Shown: positions 1 to 7,744, counted from the first letter of the stretch. The stretch: 38,136 nucleotides of DNA from Verrucomicrobiales bacterium (GCA_028293375.1 JAQGOY010000154.1:1-38136), one strand, 5' to 3'. The notes: generated by a model not told the origin, from the sequence alone. Translations and numbers: made by a program.

Positions 1-701
1 TAACCTTTGCTTCCCGCGAAAATAGCCACATGCCCATAGCTTCCCTTATGGCTCTCGGCTCGACGATTGGGTTCCGACTCTTCACTCCAATCGCTCCACT
101 GAAACTGGCCAAGCGGCGTTACGGGCAACAGTCCCACGTTTTGAACCACAGAGATGGTGCCGGTGAAATCAGCGGCATCGCCTCCCATAAATGCACTTTT
201 AGCCACTCCTACCGTATAGGTTTGATGAGCTTGAACTGCTTCCGGGCATGGCTTGCCGCCATCATCGAGTCCGCTTGGGACATCAATAGAAATTCGATGA
301 AAGCCTGAGGAGTTAATGGCACGAATCAAGGCCGTATATTCCGAATTCAACGGACGGTTAAGCCCGACTCCGAATAAACCGTCAAAAAGTAACACTTTTG
401 CTCCACGGCACTCGGCAGTAAATCTTTTGAACTCCTCCAGTGCGCGGATCGGATCCGAAACTTTTATCACGGTCTGGGCGTGGCTGGCTGGCAGCGACCT
501 TGCCAGGGCAAGAGCATCAGCTCCGTTATTCCCTTTTCCCGCGAGAATCAGGACGTGGGCAAACGAAAGCCGCAGTTCCCGAGTAACAAATTCAAGTTCA
601 GTCCCGACCGCATCAATCACGTCTTCGGACTTAACTCCACTTTTCCAGCTTTGTTGCTCCCAGTCTCGAATTTCCTCCCGGCTGAGGATGGGAAAAAACA
701 T
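1..701 (-). CDS. nnr: Bifunctional NAD(P)H-hydrate repair enzyme (YjeF_N epimerase domain, start of YjeF_C dehydratase), partial
   Basis: The frame is open from an ATG at 699-701 to the left edge, so the C-terminal part lies outside the window. The visible 233 residues form the YjeF_N epimerase domain. An N-terminal LSREEIRDWEQ-like segment is followed by the nucleotide loop GKGNNGADALALAR and, further on, the active-site stretch DVPSGLDDGG and a TVGVAK segment. The last residues, SHKGSYGHVAIFAGSKG, match the usual beginning of the ADP/ATP-dependent dehydratase (carbohydrate-kinase-like) domain, so a fused enzyme is expected. In this family the epimerase interconverts R- and S-NAD(P)HX and the second domain dehydrates S-NAD(P)HX to NAD(P)H in the cytoplasm. 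The start lies 2 nt after the msrP stop, which implies cotranscription with msrP. The family call is confident; fusion is inferred from the last residues. Confidence 0.9.
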   Translation of the reverse strand, partial: MFFPILSREEIRDWEQQSWKSGVKSEDVIDAVGTELEFVTRELRLSFAHVLILAGKGNNGADALALARSLPASHAQTVIKVSDPIRALEEFKRFTAECRGAKVLLFDGLFGVGLNRPLNSEYTALIRAINSSGFHRISIDVPSGLDDGGKPCPEAVQAHQTYTVGVAKSAFMGGDAADFTGTISVVQNVGLLPVTPLGQFQWSDWSEESEPNRRAESHKGSYGHVAIFAGSKG

Positions 702-703
702 TT

Positions 704-1696
704 TTAAACTTTGGGATAAAGCTTCGCCACGTAACTACCATATCCATTATAAAGCTGGGTTCGAACCCGGTCCCCTGTATCAATGACCTTTTCCGTCGCT
801 TGAGACCAACGCGGATGCGACACCGCCGGATTGACGTTCGATTCGAAAGGATACTCATCTGAGGCCAATGTTTCCCAAAAGGTTTTGGGCTGATTGGCGA
901 TAAAATCAATTTTTACAATGGATTTGATACTCTTATAACCGTATTTCCAGGGCACTATTATTCGCAAGGGAGCGCCGTGTTGTTTAGGCAATGGCTTTCC
1001 GTAGATTCCCGTCACCACCATGGTCAAAGGATTCATGGCTTCATCCATTCTTAAACCTTCAAAGTAAGGCCACGGATAATTCGAGCTGGCCATGCCCGGC
1101 GCCTGGTCAGGCTTGTTGAAGGTTTCAAATCGAATAAATTTTGCGTCCGACTTTGGTTTTAATTTGTCGATCAACATGGAAAGCGGAAACCCGGTCCACG
1201 GCACTACCATGGACCACGCTTCGACGCATCGAAACCGGTAAATTCGTTCCTCAAGAGGCATGGAATCTTCGAGTTCCGCGAAATCCAGGGTAACAGGTTT
1301 CTCCACCAACCCGCCGACCTGGATGCTCCAGGGGGAAATAATGAACTTTCCAACCTTGTTCTTCACTGCTTCTTTTACCAATGTGAACTCGTAAAAATTG
1401 TTATAGGATCCAGCCACCTCCGCGTCCGTAAGAGGAAGCTTCGGATTAAATTCGGGGTTCCGCCTGGCAGGATATTTTCTGCCTGAATTGGGATTGGCCG
1501 CTTCTTTTGAAGCGGCGACTGAAGGCGCGACCTTCGCTTCCGGTTCCTTGCCGCACCCGGTAGCGCTTCCGCCAATCAACGCCGCACCCGTAAACCCCAA
1601 TTGCTTCAGAAACAGTCGTCGATTTTGATAAATCGATTCTGGTGTTATATCTTTCTCTGAAAGCTGCCAGTCAGGGCGAACAATTATGTTTGGCAT
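704..1696 (-). CDS. msrP: Protein-methionine-sulfoxide reductase catalytic subunit MsrP (YedY), Tat-exported molybdoenzyme
   Basis: 330 aa, a normal length for MsrP. The N-terminus carries a twin-arginine signal (NRRLFLKQLGF, Arg26-Arg27) and a short hydrophobic stretch, so the folded protein should be exported by Tat. The Mo-pterin binding region is present: the Cys in YRFRCVEAW (Cys157) corresponds to the molybdenum-coordinating cysteine, and it is followed by the typical PWTGFPLSMLI and HGAPLRIIVPWKYGYKSIKS segments. Known role: repair of periplasmic methionine sulfoxide using quinol-derived electrons passed by the haem membrane protein MsrQ. No msrQ is adjacent: upstream is a divergent small membrane protein and downstream the nnr gene. 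SATGC after the Tat stretch resembles a weak lipobox, so a membrane-tethered form is possible. Confidence 0.92.
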   Translation of the reverse strand: MPNIIVRPDWQLSEKDITPESIYQNRRLFLKQLGFTGAALIGGSATGCGKEPEAKVAPSVAASKEAANPNSGRKYPARRNPEFNPKLPLTDAEVAGSYNNFYEFTLVKEAVKNKVGKFIISPWSIQVGGLVEKPVTLDFAELEDSMPLEERIYRFRCVEAWSMVVPWTGFPLSMLIDKLKPKSDAKFIRFETFNKPDQAPGMASSNYPWPYFEGLRMDEAMNPLTMVVTGIYGKPLPKQHGAPLRIIVPWKYGYKSIKSIVKIDFIANQPKTFWETLASDEYPFESNVNPAVSHPRWSQATEKVIDTGDRVRTQLYNGYGSYVAKLYPKV

Positions 1697-1781
1697 AGTT
1701 ATAGATTGACGAAAGAATGGGTCGACGCCACCAAAAAATTAATTTGCCGAAAATACAATGGACTAACGATTCCACCAGCCT

Positions 1782-2189
1782 ATGTATCGAATTACCGCAT
1801 TATGGGTTAGTGCCTTGCTTATCGTTCTCTTGATCATCCTGTTTTCGGCTTTTCTCGCTCCATTCGCGAAGGTGCACCTCAAGCATTATCAAAAAATGCC
1901 GCACACGGGCGGTCTTCCCTGGCAGACTAATCTCGCTCTCGTTTGCCGCGGAATGCTCACGAATGACCATCCGATTATGGTTTACACCAATGGTGACCTG
2001 CGACTTCCTTCAGCCATTCGGGCGCTCACCCCTGTAGCAGTCCATGTAAATACCAACTCCGTCACTCTTCTCATGGAGAAGGGAATGCATACCTGGAGTT
2101 ACCTTTTGCGCCCCGGCACGGTCCCAGACGACTATGTCCTCCTAAAACAAACACCACATGGGGACGAATCTCTGGTTTCTATCCATTAG
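1782..2189 (+). CDS. Hypothetical single-pass membrane protein
   Basis: 135 aa starting at ATG (MYRITALWVSALLI). Residues of about 5-28 form one strongly hydrophobic helix, most likely an uncleaved anchor or signal peptide. The remaining ~105 residues are soluble, with no cysteine pairs or catalytic motif that I recognise. The gene is transcribed divergently from msrP across an 85-bp gap that must carry both promoters, and it runs convergently into mutM with only 10 bp between the stops. I do not recognise a family. A real gene is supported by the signal-like N-terminus, the ordinary composition and the tight fit between neighbours. Confidence 0.6.
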   Translation: MYRITALWVSALLIVLLIILFSAFLAPFAKVHLKHYQKMPHTGGLPWQTNLALVCRGMLTNDHPIMVYTNGDLRLPSAIRALTPVAVHVNTNSVTLLMEKGMHTWSYLLRPGTVPDDYVLLKQTPHGDESLVSIH

Positions 2190-2199
2190 CAGCTCCAAT

Positions 2200-2991
2200 T
2201 CACCTCTGGCATTCCGAACACCAGGCCGTCGTTCTTCCTGCAACCACCGTCCTTTTTAGCGGAGTTTTGTGCAATGGGCACTTCCCTTTTGGCGACCACC
2301 TTTGGTGGAAAAGCCACCCTTCGGGGACGTCCCCATAAGTCTGACCGATTCTTTCCACCGAGACCCTGCAAATAGTTTTAATTCGCTCGAGAAGTATTTG
2401 TTTCTCCTTTGACTTCAGGGAGTTACATTGACGGGCAGGCTTCAAATGGGCTTGCCATAAGATCTCGTCAACCATCCAATTTCCCAATCCGGGAAACGAT
2501 TTTTGAGTCAACAACAAGGCTTTTAAGGGCGCAGTCTTGCCTTTTAGCGCCTTTTCGAGACGCTCCAGATTGAAATCGTCTGACATCAAATCAGGGGGAA
2601 GCCTCGACCACCAGAGGGGTAGCTCCTGGCTTTGTTCGAAGAGAATTAAACCGAACATCCGAGGGTCATTAAAAACCAAAGCGCCCTTGGAGGTAATCAA
2701 CACAAGGTGGTCGTGTTTCTGGGGTTTATATTCTTTGGGTTCAACTTTTAGGCTCCCACTCATTCCTAAATGAACCCCAAGCCAGCAATGATTGGAAAAT
2801 CCGAAAAGCATCTGTTTTCCATGGGTATAAGACTGGATGAGTCTTGAACCCGGCAGCTTTTTGGCCAGATCGCCTGGACTGGTTTTTCGAAAAACCCGCT
2901 TCTCCGCATTCAATTCCACCCGTTTGACCACGGCTCCAGTTGCTTTTTTCCACAAATTCCTGTAATACTCTACCTCAGCGAGCTCCGGCAT
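2200..2991 (-). CDS. mutM: Formamidopyrimidine-DNA glycosylase (Fpg/MutM family)
   Basis: 263 aa, the usual length. The N-terminus MPELAEVEYY supplies the catalytic Pro2 and Glu3 of the Fpg/Nei family. Lys59 in the THGKQML segment corresponds to the conserved Lys of the RRGKYLL-type motif. The helix-two-turn-helix lies in GLGNWMVDEILWQAHLKP, and the C-terminus is the zinc finger with the lesion-contacting Arg253 in AGRTTAWCSECQ. The finger ligands read Cys238-X2-His241-X16-Cys258-X2-Cys261, so the usual second cysteine is replaced by histidine. Family role: excision of oxidised purines such as 8-oxoG with beta/delta-lyase strand cleavage. The divergence from canonical MPELPEVE could mean a variant Fpg/Nei subfamily. 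The start is fixed by the need for Pro2. Confidence 0.9.
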   Translation of the reverse strand: MPELAEVEYYRNLWKKATGAVVKRVELNAEKRVFRKTSPGDLAKKLPGSRLIQSYTHGKQMLFGFSNHCWLGVHLGMSGSLKVEPKEYKPQKHDHLVLITSKGALVFNDPRMFGLILFEQSQELPLWWSRLPPDLMSDDFNLERLEKALKGKTAPLKALLLTQKSFPGLGNWMVDEILWQAHLKPARQCNSLKSKEKQILLERIKTICRVSVERIGQTYGDVPEGWLFHQRWSPKGKCPLHKTPLKRTVVAGRTTAWCSECQR

Positions 2992-3082
2992 AGTGGTTTA
3001 AGGATTGAACCGGGGACGTTAAAAGTCCAGAGTGCACATGGACATTTGAACAAGATTAATTCTAGAACGTCTGTAGGATAAC

Positions 3083-3325
3083 ATGAGTCTGAAAAAAAGT
3101 TTACACCCTTTGGAAAAAGGCCAGGTTTGGCAACTCGGAGAAACAAGGATCGAAATCGTGGAAGTAGGGAAAACCTTGACTCATTTCAAACACTTCAAAA
3201 CGACAAACCAAAAAAGGGTGCCGGTTGAACTGAAGGGAATTCCCATCGTCCAGGAATATCTCAAGGTCAATAAGGCCAAGCTCGTTCAGGAAGCAGCCAA
3301 AGCCGCCACTTTGCTGGTCAAATAA
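3083..3325 (+). CDS. Small hypothetical protein, 80 aa
   Basis: 80 aa from an ATG preceded by an AGGA-containing sequence (GTAGGATAAC) at good spacing. The protein is Lys-rich and amphipathic. An N-terminal LEKGQVWQLGETRIEIVEVG segment looks like a short beta barrel or sheet, followed by a helical, Ala/Lys-rich C-terminus. There is no signal peptide or membrane helix. No family is recognised. Its last 8 bases overlap the 3' end of the convergent Nudix gene (3318-3325), and it is divergent from mutM. The good ribosome-binding site and clean composition make it likely to be real. Confidence 0.65.
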   Translation: MSLKKSLHPLEKGQVWQLGETRIEIVEVGKTLTHFKHFKTTNQKRVPVELKGIPIVQEYLKVNKAKLVQEAAKAATLLVK

Positions 3326-3881
3326 TCATCGATTCTGGCTTCCTTCGCCAGAGATCCAGATGGTATAGGGCAACCGCCACCAGCGAATGCCCAATTTTGC
3401 CCGACCTCACCAGATCGTCCAATTGGCCCAAAGGCACCGTCATGGTTAAAAGATCTTCTCCACTGTCGAGACTGATCTCGTGTTTCTTGACGCAATTTTC
3501 GACCAGCACCGTGTAGCATGTATTGCTCATGATTGCGGGGTTCGGGTAGACCTTTCCAATGATTCGCCCGTTGACCCCTTCGTAGCCAGTCTCTTCCTTT
3601 AACTCCCGAAGACCAGCTTCCAAGGGTGACACGTCTTCCTTGTCGATCATCCCACCAGGGATTTCCAATTCGACCGTTTCTGATCCGTGCCGAAACTGTT
3701 CCACCATCACCAGTTCCTTTTCAGTGGTGATTGCCAGCACATTTACCCAATTGACAGCGTCAATGACGTAAAAGTCGTGCTCGCGGGAGGTGCGAGGCGA
3801 GATTTTGACGTCCGAGCGAATAGTGAAAATGCGGAAATCGCCAGCATGTTTTGAAGATAGTTTTTTCCAGGGCTGAATCAT
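3318..3881 (-). CDS. Nudix hydrolase, ADP-ribose pyrophosphatase-like
   Basis: 187 aa. The Nudix box lies at about residues 76-100: an initial PGGMIDKED followed by the intact metal-binding helix RELKEETGY. The region between the first glycine and RE is one residue longer than the textbook GX5EX7RE pattern, and the first acidic position is shifted. The flanking EQFRHGSETVELEIPGG segment is typical of ADP-ribose/NDP-sugar pyrophosphatases, which hydrolyse nucleoside diphosphates linked to another moiety using Mg2+. The substrate cannot be read from sequence. The gene is last in a four-gene minus-strand operon and its ATG overlaps the stop of the preceding 77-aa gene (ATGA), so the two are translationally coupled. 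Confidence 0.88.
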   Translation of the reverse strand: MIQPWKKLSSKHAGDFRIFTIRSDVKISPRTSREHDFYVIDAVNWVNVLAITTEKELVMVEQFRHGSETVELEIPGGMIDKEDVSPLEAGLRELKEETGYEGVNGRIIGKVYPNPAIMSNTCYTVLVENCVKKHEISLDSGEDLLTMTVPLGQLDDLVRSGKIGHSLVAVALYHLDLWRRKPESMII

Positions 3882-4111
3882 TCAATGCCTTTGGCTTTAG
3901 CGGCCCAGCCTTGCTTTAAGAGGTTAAGAAGATAGGAAAGCGCCTGCTCGTAGCTTTGCCCCTTCTCGGACATGATCTGGCGTGCACGTTTATCCAACTG
4001 TCCGGCCATTTCCAACGCTTTCTCGACAGGACAACCCAGTTGGATCATTGCCTGGGAAAGCATTTCAAGGTGGCCGGGCTCCATGGATAAAAGTCCCCTG
4101 AAGAACTTCAT
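3878..4111 (-). CDS. Hypothetical small helical protein, 77 aa
   Basis: 77 aa, rich in helix formers, with two predicted amphipathic helices (about EMLSQAMIQLG and YEQALSYLLNLLKQ) and no signal or membrane segment. It is third of four minus-strand genes: 17 bp after the second cyclophilin, and its stop overlaps the Nudix start by 4 bp, so a real, cotranslated gene is likely. The first ATG (4109-4111) lies inside a 9-bp inverted repeat (4093-4119). The next in-frame ATG, at 4082-4084, lies just after that repeat and would give a 68-aa protein beginning MEPGHLEML; I cannot decide between them. No family is recognised. Confidence 0.6.
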   Translation of the reverse strand: MKFFRGLLSMEPGHLEMLSQAMIQLGCPVEKALEMAGQLDKRARQIMSEKGQSYEQALSYLLNLLKQGWAAKAKGIE

Positions 4112-4119
4112 CAGGGGAC
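4093..4119 (-). promoter_or_regulatory. 9-bp stem-loop over the start of the 77-aa gene (possible attenuator or terminator)
   Basis: On the minus strand GTCCCCTGA pairs perfectly with TCAGGGGAC across a 9-nt loop, and the hairpin is followed at once by TTTTA. It lies between the second cyclophilin and the 77-aa gene and encloses that gene's first ATG. The shape is that of a weak intrinsic terminator or attenuator, which would partly separate the cyclophilins from the Nudix gene. It could also simply sequester the start codon. Confidence 0.5.
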
Positions 4120-4128
4120 ACGCTAAGA

Positions 4129-4659
4129 TTATTTAACAGAATCAGCAGGCACTATGCGGATGCTTTCCACGCCAGCGCGAGTCACCGGGCGACTGGTCTC
4201 TCTTCCATTTCCCGGTCCAACCGGAGAATCACCCAACTTGCCCAGCACATCATCCCCTTTGATTACTTTTCCAAAGCCAGTGTATTGACGATCCAAAAAC
4301 TTGGCATCACCAAGGCATACAAAAAACTGTGAGCCGGCAGAATCGGGATCGCTGGAACGGGCCATGGAAAGGACCCCTCGAGTGTGGGACTTTTCGTTGA
4401 ATTCCGCTTTGATTTTGTAGCCCGGATCCCCGGTCCCCCAGCGCGATTCATTGCCATTCTCTTTAGTTAACGGATCCCCGCCCTGGATCATGAAACCCTT
4501 GAGTATCCGGTGAAACGCTGTCCCGTCATAATACCCTTTGTTGGCCAGCTTTTTAAAGTTTTCGACCGTTTTGGGTGCCACATCAGTCCAGAACTCCACG
4601 ACCATGTCTCCCTGAGTCGTCTTGATGACGGCTACCTCGTTTGTTGAATCAGTGCTCAT
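4129..4659 (-). CDS. Cyclophilin-type peptidyl-prolyl cis-trans isomerase, cytoplasmic
   Basis: 176 aa with a full cyclophilin fold. It carries the catalytic segment FHRILKGFMIQGGD (Arg of the FHR motif), the GVLSMAR stretch, AGSQFFVCL and the C-terminal FGKVIKGDDVL. There is no signal peptide, so it should act in the cytoplasm, speeding proline isomerisation during protein folding. It lies 37 bp downstream of a close paralogue that does carry a signal peptide, an evident tandem duplication. The insertion around residues 70-90 (GNESRWGTGDPGYKIKAEF) is typical of bacterial cyclophilins of this type. Confidence 0.93.
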   Translation of the reverse strand: MSTDSTNEVAVIKTTQGDMVVEFWTDVAPKTVENFKKLANKGYYDGTAFHRILKGFMIQGGDPLTKENGNESRWGTGDPGYKIKAEFNEKSHTRGVLSMARSSDPDSAGSQFFVCLGDAKFLDRQYTGFGKVIKGDDVLGKLGDSPVGPGNGRETSRPVTRAGVESIRIVPADSVK

Positions 4660-4696
4660 TTGGTTTTTTGAAATTTGTTAAATTAGATTCGTTCAA

Positions 4697-5365
4697 TTAC
4701 TTGGCAGAGCTGGCTGGCACAATGCGGATGCTATCTAAAGAGACGCGGTCGACAGGACGGCTGTCTTGCTGATCACCTGTATTACCGGGTCCAACCTTTG
4801 TATTTCCCAGTTTTTCCAGAACATCGTCTCCCTTAATAACCTTTCCAAAAGCTGTGTATTTTCCATCCAGAAAACCCGCGTCGCCCAGGCAGATAAAAAA
4901 TTGTGAACCGGCGGAATTGGGGTCGTTCGACCTGGCCATCGAAAGAACACCGCGTGTATGCTTGCGAGGATTGAATTCGGCTTTGACCCCATAGCCTGGA
5001 CCACCCATTCCCCACTGGCTTTCCATTCCAGCTTTTTTCGTATTCGGATCTCCACCCTGGATCATAAATCCTTTGATGATTCGGTGGAATAGAGTCCCAT
5101 CATAGAAATTGGTCTTAGCCAGATTTTTAAAATTCTCCACGGTTTTGGGCGCCACGTCGGGCCAAAATTCCACTACCATCTCCCCCAGGGAGGTTTTAAT
5201 CACTGCCACTTCTTCCGATTTGGATGGAGTGGGATCAGCCTTTTTAGGCTCCTTGGTTTCTTCTTTTTTCGCGTCGGACTTGGAGTCGGATTTCGCCTCT
5301 TGAGCAGAACAAGAAACAACACCGGCGCATAAAGCCAATAACATGCACAATAAAATGGATTTCAT
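4697..5365 (-). CDS. Cyclophilin-type peptidyl-prolyl isomerase, exported lipoprotein
   Basis: 222 aa from the ATG at 5363-5365. An in-frame TTG 27 nt upstream is possible, but the ATG gives a clean signal, MKSILLCMLLALCAGVVSC, ending in the lipobox VVSC. A Lys/Glu-rich linker of about 40 residues follows, then a complete cyclophilin domain (FHRIIKGFMIQGGD, GVLSMAR, AGSQFFICLG, FGKVIKGDDVL). The domain is very close to that of the next gene. Acylation and the charged linker would place the isomerase at a membrane surface facing the periplasm. It is the first gene of the minus-strand operon that continues with the cytoplasmic cyclophilin, a 77-aa protein and the Nudix hydrolase. Confidence 0.92.
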   Translation of the reverse strand: MKSILLCMLLALCAGVVSCSAQEAKSDSKSDAKKEETKEPKKADPTPSKSEEVAVIKTSLGEMVVEFWPDVAPKTVENFKNLAKTNFYDGTLFHRIIKGFMIQGGDPNTKKAGMESQWGMGGPGYGVKAEFNPRKHTRGVLSMARSNDPNSAGSQFFICLGDAGFLDGKYTAFGKVIKGDDVLEKLGNTKVGPGNTGDQQDSRPVDRVSLDSIRIVPASSAK

Positions 5366-5487
5366 AGACAAGAGAACATGTGCCACGGGCAAAGCTCAAT
5401 GTCACGAATTGAATTACGAGAAGAAACGGTAATCGCCGCCACCCAACCAGGGGATCAGCGATTTGGGAAATTCCCCGATGGAGAAGA

Positions 5488-5563
<76 letters not shown>

Positions 5564-5671
5564 GCCACGCAGGATGTGGATTCAACGGTTTTAACAAAGT
5601 TTTTGCAAGGCAATTTCTCAGTTCCCATCTTTCTTTTCACGTGATAGCTTTCTCTCCTGTAACCACTATAC

Positions 5672-6754
5672 ATGAAAGATCTTTTTGGGAAAAAACTCGT
5701 CGTTGGGCTTGTCTCTTCTTTGACTTTGGCTCTCTCTGTCCATGCCGGTCTTCAAGACAAGAATTTGGATATTTATTGGATCGATTCTGAAGGCGGGGGC
5801 TCCACTCTCGTCGTCACCCCTGCCGGGGAGTCCATCCTTATCGACACCGGCAATCCGGGCGGGCGCGACTCTGGAAGAATTGCCAATTGCGCCACCAACG
5901 TCGCCGGTCTTAATCACATTGATCATTTGATTATGACACATTTTCACATCGACCACTTTGGTGGCGCCGCCGAATTGTCGAAACTTCTTCCCATCCACAA
6001 CACCTGGGATAATGGGCTTCCAGAGGGTAACCCTGATGGAAACAAGCAGGACACGACCTGGTTCAAAACCATTCAGCCTTACCGGGAGATGCGCACTGAC
6101 CGCCACACCGTCGAGGCGGGACACGTCTTCAAACTTCGCCAGGTCATGAATTTGCCCCCCCTTATGGTTCGGGTCATGGCTGCAAACCAGGTTATTTATC
6201 ATGCTGCCAAAGATTATCAGGTTACGAATTACGTTTGCAAAAATGGAATCGTGAAACCTACCGACACCAGCGACAATAAGAACAGCGTTGCGACTCTTTT
6301 CCAGTTTGGCAGCTTTCGATTTTTCGACGGAGGTGACATGACCTGGAATACGGAAGCGAAAATGATTTGCCCGCACGATTCCATCGGGACCGTCGATATT
6401 TTTCAGGTTAACCACCACGGCCTTGATATCAGCAACAATCCTTTGCTCCTGAACAGCCTGAACCCAACCGTCACGGTGATGAACAATGGACCCACCAAAG
6501 GCACCGCGCCAGATACCATGGCCACGCTTCGCAGCCTGCCACTGTTGAAGGCGATGTACCAACTTCACAAGAATATCAGAAAAGGAGACTGGGAAAGCAA
6601 TACGGAGGACGAGTTCATTGCCAACGCTCCCAAGGACCAGAAAAACGATGAGGGCAACTATATCAAATGCTCCGTTGATTCGTCCGGCAATTCCTACACA
6701 ATCATTATTCCGGCCACTGGCCACAAACAATCGTTCGACACTCGCGCGAAATAA
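5672..6754 (+). CDS. Secreted metallo-beta-lactamase-fold hydrolase (ComEC/Rec2 C-terminal-like)
   Basis: 360 aa. The N-terminal MKDLFGKKLVVGLVSSLTLALSVHA is a Sec signal with an AxA-type end (SVHA). The mature part opens with LDIYWIDSEGGGSTLVVTP and ILIDTGNPGG, then the metal-binding THFHIDHFGG (His90, His92, Asp94, His95), and later DGGDMTW and QVNHHGLDIS, which supply the remaining metal ligands. The arrangement matches the competence-protein ComEC-like MBL subfamily, but there are no ComEC membrane helices, so this is a free periplasmic or extracellular enzyme. The substrate is unknown; a phosphodiesterase or lactonase activity is possible. It is flanked by tRNA-Phe upstream and converges on xerC with 11 bp between stops. 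Confidence 0.85.
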   Translation: MKDLFGKKLVVGLVSSLTLALSVHAGLQDKNLDIYWIDSEGGGSTLVVTPAGESILIDTGNPGGRDSGRIANCATNVAGLNHIDHLIMTHFHIDHFGGAAELSKLLPIHNTWDNGLPEGNPDGNKQDTTWFKTIQPYREMRTDRHTVEAGHVFKLRQVMNLPPLMVRVMAANQVIYHAAKDYQVTNYVCKNGIVKPTDTSDNKNSVATLFQFGSFRFFDGGDMTWNTEAKMICPHDSIGTVDIFQVNHHGLDISNNPLLLNSLNPTVTVMNNGPTKGTAPDTMATLRSLPLLKAMYQLHKNIRKGDWESNTEDEFIANAPKDQKNDEGNYIKCSVDSSGNSYTIIIPATGHKQSFDTRAK

Positions 6755-6765
6755 CCTTCAGCCCG

Positions 6766-7725
6766 TCATGCCCGCGGATGCGCCTCATCATAAGCTTGTT
6801 TGAGTCGCTCCGTGGTCAGGTGGGTGTAGACCTGGGTGGTGGCCAAATGCGCATGACCCAGCAACTCCTGCACGCTTCGCAAGTCAGCACCGGCATTCAT
6901 CAAATGGGTCGCGAAACTGTGACGTAATTTGTGAGGGGTTAAACCGGGATCCAGGCCGCAGGCGGCCAGGTAAATCTTCAATCTTAATTGGACAAGCCTT
7001 GGGTTGAGCGCTTTTCGTTTAGTCGCATTGGAGTAGAAAACGGGTTCCTCCCGGGCAGGGTTCATTTTTGCCTCAATCCAATATTTTTTAATAGACTCCA
7101 GCGCTGGAGCCCCAATCGGAACCATTCGCTCCTTTTTGCCTTTTCCAAACACCCGCAAGGACTGGTCGCTCCAGTCGATCTGTCCAGCCGTTAACCCGCA
7201 CAACTCGGAAATACGCAACCCGCACGAGTAGATGGTTTCCAAAATAGCCACATCCCGCCAGTACTGTTCCGTGCCAGATTCAGCTGCTTTCGATTTTTCC
7301 CTTTCCAATTCGCGCAACGGAGCCTGAAGGAGGCTCAATATTTGTTCCAGTGTGAGGAATTTCGGAAGCCTGGCTTCCCTTTTCGGCATGGTGATATTTC
7401 GGATCGGCGAAGAAACCAACATTCCGTTCCTAACCAGGAATTTGTAAAAAGTGCGAAGCGCCGAGAAGCGAAGCTGAATGGCCGCCCGACTCAATTTTCC
7501 CCGCCCCACGTAACGAAGATAAGCCCGGAAATCTTCTCTCTCCAATTTCAGCCACGGCGCCGGGATTCCCTTTTCAGTATCGTGCCATCGACTGAACTCG
7601 CCAATGCATTGCCGGTAGTTCCTTTGCGTATACAGAGATGCCCCTCGGTCCGTGGCAAGGTGCGCAAAAAAATCCGCCGCCAAACGATCCCGCGTTTCCT
7701 GGTCATGGAGCGAGTCATTCATCAA
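6766..7725 (-). CDS. xerC: Tyrosine recombinase XerC/XerD family
   Basis: 319 aa. There is an N-terminal SAM-like DNA-binding domain (about residues 10-100, including YTQRNYRQCIGEF) and a catalytic domain with every active-site residue: Arg171 in SCGLRISEL, Lys195 in FGKGKKER, His265 and Arg268 in HKLRHSF, His291 in LGHAHLATT, and nucleophile Tyr300 in YTHLTT. Role in this family: resolving chromosome dimers at dif with its partner recombinase, normally at the division septum with FtsK. It is chromosomal-type rather than an integrase, since no phage or integron genes or att sites are nearby. It starts 19 bp after the topB stop, suggesting an operon of two DNA-topology genes. XerC versus XerD cannot be settled without alignment. 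Confidence 0.9.
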   Translation of the reverse strand: MMNDSLHDQETRDRLAADFFAHLATDRGASLYTQRNYRQCIGEFSRWHDTEKGIPAPWLKLEREDFRAYLRYVGRGKLSRAAIQLRFSALRTFYKFLVRNGMLVSSPIRNITMPKREARLPKFLTLEQILSLLQAPLRELEREKSKAAESGTEQYWRDVAILETIYSCGLRISELCGLTAGQIDWSDQSLRVFGKGKKERMVPIGAPALESIKKYWIEAKMNPAREEPVFYSNATKRKALNPRLVQLRLKIYLAACGLDPGLTPHKLRHSFATHLMNAGADLRSVQELLGHAHLATTQVYTHLTTERLKQAYDEAHPRA

Positions 7726-7744
7726 TGGAACAGAGGTCTTTCTT

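Noticed and set aside
5666-6730. 354-aa open frame on the minus strand, antisense to the metallo-beta-lactamase-fold gene
   Set aside because: The plus strand encodes a signal peptide and a complete HxHxDH enzyme; the antisense frame has no recognisable motif and arises from codon bias.
6766-7725. Integrase of a genomic island
   Set aside because: The tyrosine recombinase is XerC-like, sits in a topB operon, and no att repeats, phage genes or cargo island adjoin it; tRNA-Phe is 1.2 kb away and intact without a duplicated 3' end.
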